From NCBI GenBank assembly GCA_003224665.1, contig QHZM01000023.1, forward strand, positions 1 through 11,588: a stretch of 11,588 bases of DNA, given 5' to 3'. The notes under the pieces were generated by a model, which had not been told where the DNA came from, made no database searches, and was given only the letters and a program-made list of their open reading frames with translations. Positions 7,138 to 11,588 of this stretch are shown piece after piece; position 1 is the first letter of the stretch, and every line of letters begins with the position of its first letter. The position numbers and the translations under genes are program-made. The DNA comes from Acidobacteriota bacterium. Lineage in GTDB: Bacteria > Acidobacteriota > Terriglobia > UBA7540.

Positions 7138-7145
7138 AGTCCATT

Positions 7146-7154
7146 ATTTTAGCA
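7146..7154 (-). promoter_or_regulatory. Extended -10 promoter of the small secreted protein
   Basis: The - strand reads TGC-TAAAAT: an extended -10 (TGn) joined to a hexamer with five of six consensus matches. There is no recognisable -35 at 16-18 bp, which extended -10 promoters can lack. The expected transcription start is near 7139-7140, 2-3 nt from the GTG at 7137. Confidence 0.45.
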
Positions 7155-7644
7155 GAGGTCTGTCAGGCGGCCTCGGCCAATTTTTCCGCACTCAGCAGGA
7201 TCCCCCGGCAAAAATTCGAACGGGTCCGTATCAGCCTGGGTAAAATAAAGCAAAAACCACCCTTCGGCGCTAGATGCCTCATTCCATAGCGGGGTTGTGT
7301 CAAAGCCTGAATGAAGGGGGGCATGCCACAAAGGAATGGCGCTATCCTATCGTAGCTACAGCAGTTATGCGTTACTCCTACCCAGAAACGGAAACCCCGC
7401 CATGCCGGCTTGCGGTCAGTGGTTGCTCCCAAACGGACGTACCCTTAGGAACAGGGCGATCCCGACCGGATTAGATCCGTAAATGGGAACTAACGAACCA
7501 GGTATCCCAAGGTAACACTATCCCTGCCACAGCCAAATGCTCCGTCCACCGGAAAGCCGCGAAGTTGGCGAGAACGTTTTTCAGCAAACCCTGACCGGAT
7601 CCCTTAACCTTTCGGACCGATTGCCTTCCAACTGCAACTAAAAG
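7155..7644 (-). other. Gene-poor stretch downstream of cusA
   Basis: About 490 bp without a gene I can support. Open frames on both strands (for example 7163-7432 - and 7274-7474 +) have low-complexity-free but unfamiliar products and no ribosome sites. Base composition is visibly more AT-rich than the flanking genes. Immediately after the cusA stop, the same frame stays open for 57 codons (7644-7474) before a TAA. A short dyad CGGAT-TAG-ATCCG lies at 7467-7479, overlapping that TAA. No intrinsic terminator is seen after cusA, and I see no tRNA or recognised riboswitch. Confidence 0.45.
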
Positions 7645-10600
7645 CTACGGCAAGTTGGAGGCCTCCATCTTTGCAAGCTTCCTGACCTCATAACCCTTCC
7701 AGATAGCGTAAATCGCCGGGTAAACCGCCAGCTCCATAATGAACGAGGTAAAGATTCCGCCGATCATCGGAGCGGCGATGCGCTTCATCACATCGGCGCC
7801 GGTCCCCGTGGACCACATGATGGGCACGAGGCCCATGAACATCACGCCGACCGTCATGAACTTCGGCCGGACGCGCTTCACCGCGCCGTGCACGATGGCT
7901 TCTTTCAAATCCTGCCAGCTCTTCATTCGCCCGCCCGCGCGCATCTCCTTATAAGCGAGGTCGAGGTAGAGGAGCATGAACACTCCGGTCTCCGCGTCAA
8001 CGCCCATCAACGCAATCAAGCCGACCCAGACGGCGATGCTCATGTTGTAACCCAGCCCGTAGAGGAGCCAGATGGCTCCGACGGCCGAAAACGGCACGGC
8101 GAGAAGAATGATGCCCGTCTCGACGGCCGACCCGGTATTCATATAAAGCAAGACCAAAATCACGAGCAGCGTGACCGGGACCACGAGGGCGAGCCGCTCC
8201 TCGGCGCGCTGCTTGTATTCGTACTGGCCCGTCCAGGTGAGATGATAACCAACCGAGAGCGGCAGCTTCGACTCGACCGCCGCGCGCGCGTCTTTGACAT
8301 AACCGCCGAGGTCGCGCCCGCCCATGTCGATGTAAACGTAGCCCGCCAAAAGCCCGTTTTCGTCGCGGATCATGCTCGGGCCGGTGGCAAAGCGGATGTC
8401 CGCCACCTGCCCGAGCGGGATCTGCGCGCCCGACGGAGTGGCAACGAGCACGCGGCGGAGCGCATCGAGGTCGCTGCGAAGGCCACGCTCGTAGCGCACG
8501 TTCACGGGATAGCGCTCGCGCCCCTCGATGGTGCGCGTGATGTTCTCACCGCCGATCGCCGACTGAATCACTTCTTCCACATCGCCCACGGTCAGGCCGT
8601 AGCGCGCTGCCTTTTCGCGGTCCACTCGAATGTCCGTGAAGTAACCCTGGGCGACTCGCTCGGCATACACCGACCGCGTCCCGGGAACTCCTTGCACGAT
8701 GGTCTCGATCTCCTCGCCGAGCTTCTGGATGGTTGTGAGGTCCGTGCCTGAGATTTTGATCCCCACGACGGTCTTCACGCCGGTCAAGAGCATGTCGAGC
8801 CGGTTGCGAATCGGCATCGTCCAGGTATTCGGGAAGCCCGGGAACTGCAAGGCTCGGTCCATTTCCGCGACGAGCTTTTCAAAAGTCATTCCCGACCGCC
8901 ATTGTTCCTTGGGCTTCAGCACGATCGTCGTGTTGACCATTCCCAAAGATGGAGCAGCCTTGTCCCCTCGGTGACGGAAAGCCCCGGCAGGGCCGTCGGC
9001 ATATAGAGGAGCACGCCCTCGTTCAAGGGTGGCATGAATTCCGAGCCGAGACGAAAGTAAACGGGCACGGTCACGGCCACCACGGCCGCCGCCGCCAGAA
9101 CGACCAGCCACTTGAAGCGCAGAGCGAACTCCACGACGGGCTGGTACATCCACATCAGCACTCGGCTGAGCGGGTGCTTCTCCTCACGGTGAATCTTGCC
9201 CACGAGGACCGCGTTCGCTACTTTCGCCAGCCAGCGCGGGCGGAACGTGAAAGGCTGGGCGTGCGTAAAAAGCAGCCGCATCGCCGGGTCAAGGGTTATG
9301 GCGAGGACAGCGGCAATCGCCATGGCGAAATTTTTCGTGAACGCCAGCGGCTTGAACAGACGCCCTTCCTGCGCCTCGAGTGCAAAGATCGGCATGAAGG
9401 AGACGGCGATGACCAGCAAAGAGAAGAAGCTCGGCCCGCCCACTTCCTTGACGGCCTCGATCACGACCCGGTGATAGTCGCGCTGGCGCCCCTCGGCGTC
9501 CCACTGCTCGAGTTTCTTGTGAGTCTGTTCCACCACTACAATGGCGGCATCCACCATCACGCCGATGGCAATCGCGATTCCGCCGAGGGACATGATGTTC
9601 GACGTCACCCCGGAGAGCTTCATCAGAATGAAGGAAATGATTACGGTGATGGGGATGGTAAGGATAGGGATCAGAGCGCTCGGGATGTGCCAGAGGAACA
9701 CGAGGATGACCGCGCTAACGATGAGGAGTTCTTCCGTGAGGGTCTTCTTCAAGGTGTCGATCGAGCGGAGAATGAGTTCCGAGCGGTCATAGGTCGCGAC
9801 GATCTTGACGCCGGGCGGCAGGGACTTCTGGACGTCGTGCAGGCGCTCTTTCACTCTTTCGATCACGTTCAGGGCGTTCTCGCCGAAACGCATGATGACG
9901 ATGCCTCCGACGACCTCGCCTCGGCCATCGAGTTCCGCAGCGCCGCGCCGCAAATCGGGGCCCAGCGTCACCCGCGCCACATCGCGCACCAGGATGGGCG
10001 TGCCTCGCCCGTCCGAGCCCACCGGGACGCTCTCGATGTCCGCGATGCTCTTGATGTAGCCACGCCCTCGGACCATATATTCGCGGCCCCAAAATTCGAG
10101 TAGCCGGCCTTCGACGTCGTTGTTGCTGCGTTGAATATTTTCCACCACGGTCTTGAGCGGGATGCGGTAAGCCGAGAGCTTGTTCGGGTCCACCTGCACC
10201 TGATATTGCTTCACGAAGCCGCCGATCGCCGCCACCTCGGCGACGCCCGGGACGCTCGCCAGCCAGTAGCGGAGGTACCAGTCCTGGAGCGTGCGCAGCT
10301 CCGCGATGTTGCGCTGGCCCGTCTCGTCCACCAGGGCGTATTCGTACACCCAGCCCACGCCGGTGGCGTCGGGGCCCAGCGTGGGATTGACGCCCGCCGG
10401 CAGCTTTCCGCGAATGCCCTGCAAGTACTCGAGCACCCTGGACCGGGCCCAATAAAGATCGGTGCCATCCTCGAAGATCACGTACACATAGGACACCCCG
10501 AAGTCGCTGAACCCCCGCACCGTCTTCACCCTCGGGGCGGAGATAAACGCGCTGACGATGGGGTAGGAGACCTGGTCTTCCATCAAGTCGGGGCTGCGGC

Positions 10601-10763
10601 CGGGCCATTCGGTGAACACGATGACCTGCACGTCCGAAAGGTCGGGTACGGCGTCGAGCGGCACGTGCTTCAACGACCAAAGCCCGCCGAGCACTAAAAA
10701 TGCGACGACGATAAACACCATCATTCGATTCTTCGCGCAAACTTCGATGATCTTTCCGATCAT
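7645..10763 (-). pseudogene. cusA: CusA/CzcA-family heavy-metal RND pump, broken by out-of-frame deletion
   Basis: Inner-membrane proton-driven pump of a tripartite metal efflux system (HME-RND). The start is ATG 10763 with GAGGG upstream. The first 599 codons match the family: TM1 near 12-31, DLSDVQVIVFTEWPGRSP (41-58), TM4 motif GVMVDAAIVVVEQTHKK (401-417, D405), and RLGSEFMPPL in the second porter half. This form of the TM4 motif is closer to Cu(I)/Ag(I) pumps than to the Zn/Co/Ni type. After GLSVTE (ending at 8967) the frame runs to a TGA at 8916. The rest of the pump resumes in another frame with GMVNTTIVLKPKEQW from 8943 and runs intact for 432 residues to 7645, including GLIALMGVDAETGVFMLLYL. 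Only 23 nt join the two parts where relatives have about 40 residues. A pump of roughly 1,070 residues is expected; as written the product ends at 615. True deletion or assembly error cannot be told apart. Confidence 0.87.
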
Positions 10764-10785
10764 GGTTTCCCTCGAACTTCTGCGA

Positions 10786-10815
10786 ACGTCCCGCCGCGAC
10801 CGCCGCGGGAAACGT
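10786..10815 (-). other. GC-rich intercistronic hairpin between adaptor and pump genes
   Basis: ACGTCCCGC (10786-10794) pairs with GCGGG-AA-ACGT (10805-10815): nine base pairs with a 2-nt bulge around a 10-nt loop. It fills most of the 57-bp gap between the adaptor stop (10821) and the pump start (10763). There is no T-run after it on the - strand, so it is more likely a processing or stabilising element than a terminator. Confidence 0.5.
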
Positions 10816-10820
10816 CAGCT

Positions 10821-11588
10821 CTATCGCGTCGTCACCGCAAACTGCGCGGTCCCGAGCGTTTTCTGGTCCTTCCCAACTCGCACCGTCACCTGCCAGGCGC
10901 CGGTGGTCTGCAGTTCAATTTCGCCGCGATATTCGCCGGCGCCCGCAAAATCCAGGGCCGCTTCAGAACGCGAGGCGGACATTCCCATCGCCGGCATCGC
11001 CGGCATGAAAAACACAACCGTAACTTTTGCGTTGTCCACGGCCTTCCCCGCCGAATCGCGCACGCGAATGCTCACCGCGTTCTTCCCGGTGCGAGGCGGT
11101 TCCGGTTGCGTCCGAAGGTCGATTTGAAGTTGGGGCACACCCGAGGGGGCCGCGCCAGCCGAGCGGGCGGGCCGGCCCTCGATTTCCGTGACCATCGTCC
11201 CCAGGCTCATCCCCGCCAGCGCAGCGCGAAGCTGGCTCTCCGAATCAATCAGGAACGTCGCCGTACTGGCGACAACCTCTCGCGGTCTGAGGCCTTGCAG
11301 GACTTCCACGTAGCCGTCGCTGCGGACTCCAAGCTTCACGTCGCGGGGTTCGAACATCCCCGGCCCCTTCTCCACAAAGACCAACTGCCGCGTCCCTGAA
11401 TCCAGGCCCGCCGAGTCTGGAACGACCAGCCGCCGCCCAAGGGGAATCTTCAGCTCGACGTGCCCGTACATCTCGGGCTTCAGCCTCAAATCGGGATTGG
11501 GGAACTCCATGCGGACCTTAAGCGTGCGCGTTTGCATATCGAGATGCGGCCAAAGATAGGCGACCTTGCCGCGAAAGACCTCGCCCGG
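10821..11588 (-). CDS. RND efflux periplasmic adaptor (CusB/HlyD family) with C-terminal YtkA-like domain (5' partial)
   Basis: Membrane-fusion protein that links the RND pump to an outer-membrane channel; the N-terminal part lies beyond the right edge. The frame is open to base 11588 and begins PGEVFRGKVAYLWPHLD, QTRTLKVRMEFPNPDLRLKP, typical of the CusB beta-barrel domain, so the ATG at 11537 is internal. The membrane-proximal domain ends with GLRPREVVASTATFLIDSES (about visible residues 99-118). Beyond the usual adaptor end, about 100 residues form a YtkA-like/FixH-like immunoglobulin-type domain (about 154-255): QIDLRTQPEPPRTGKNAVSI, a methionine-rich FFMPAMPAMGMSAS, and a closing GAWQVTVRVGKDQKTLGTA. 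The Met cluster suits Cu(I)/Ag(I) binding (inference). It lies 57 bp upstream of the pump gene, in the same operon. Confidence 0.9.
   Translation of the reverse strand, partial: PGEVFRGKVAYLWPHLDMQTRTLKVRMEFPNPDLRLKPEMYGHVELKIPLGRRLVVPDSAGLDSGTRQLVFVEKGPGMFEPRDVKLGVRSDGYVEVLQGLRPREVVASTATFLIDSESQLRAALAGMSLGTMVTEIEGRPARSAGAAPSGVPQLQIDLRTQPEPPRTGKNAVSIRVRDSAGKAVDNAKVTVVFFMPAMPAMGMSASRSEAALDFAGAGEYRGEIELQTTGAWQVTVRVGKDQKTLGTAQFAVTTR

Noticed and set aside
7200..7240. GTTCGAAT on the - strand as a tRNA T-loop
   Set aside because: No matching T stem, anticodon arm or acceptor stem around it.
7163..7432. Possible small protein on the - strand in the gene-poor stretch
   Set aside because: No ribosome site, no signal peptide or recognised motif, and an overlapping frame of similar length on the same strand.
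7155..7644. Riboswitch or other structured RNA upstream of the small secreted protein
   Set aside because: No consensus of the metal or cofactor riboswitches I know could be matched, and the predicted promoter lies downstream of this region.
8949..10103. 384-codon + strand open frame opposite cusA
   Set aside because: Charged low-complexity product with no recognisable motif; the - strand carries strong CusA conservation.

Overview
The window comes from a GC-rich Gram-negative bacterium: it encodes a predicted outer-membrane barrel, a tripartite RND pump and periplasmic thiol proteins. The style of the DsbA-like pair, the small CTAC-motif secreted protein and the CusA variant reminds me of Acidobacteriota, but this is an impression from family resemblance, not a test. 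The theme is envelope metal handling plus disulfide chemistry.

Layout. On the + strand, 1-1091 is the C-terminal part of an MFS exporter of the EntS/MFS_3 type, cut by the window edge. Everything else is on the - strand. Read in the direction of transcription, the right end (11588-10821) is the C-terminal part of an RND periplasmic adaptor fused to a YtkA-like domain. A GC-rich intercistronic hairpin and a CusA-type RND pump gene (10763-7645) follow. The pump gene is broken by an out-of-frame deletion near 8944-8966. About 490 bp without a convincing gene come next.

Then, still on the - strand, lie a small secreted Cys/His protein (7137-6778) with an extended -10 promoter almost on its start codon, a 9-bp perfect inverted repeat, an outer-membrane barrel protein (6631-5381), a ZnuA-type metal-binding lipoprotein-like/periplasmic protein (5372-4422) and an ABC-3 permease (4403-3489). 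The last three are tightly spaced and look like one operon for uptake of Zn2+ or Mn2+, but no ABC ATPase gene lies in the window. Two tandem paralogous DsbA-like thiol oxidoreductases (3247-2132 and 2043-1147) follow, with their own predicted promoter. Each joins DsbC-N-like modules to a CxxC thioredoxin fold; the first copy has two such modules, the second has one.

Working model (inference): the barrel, binding protein and permease bring a divalent metal across both membranes using an ATPase encoded elsewhere. The RND system once exported Cu(I)/Ag(I)-type metal but its inner-membrane pump is now damaged, or the deletion is an assembly error. The Dsb pair services periplasmic thiols. The most notable points are the cusA deletion, the adaptor-YtkA fusion, the ATPase-less metal ABC operon with its barrel, and the DsbC-N/DsbA hybrid pair.
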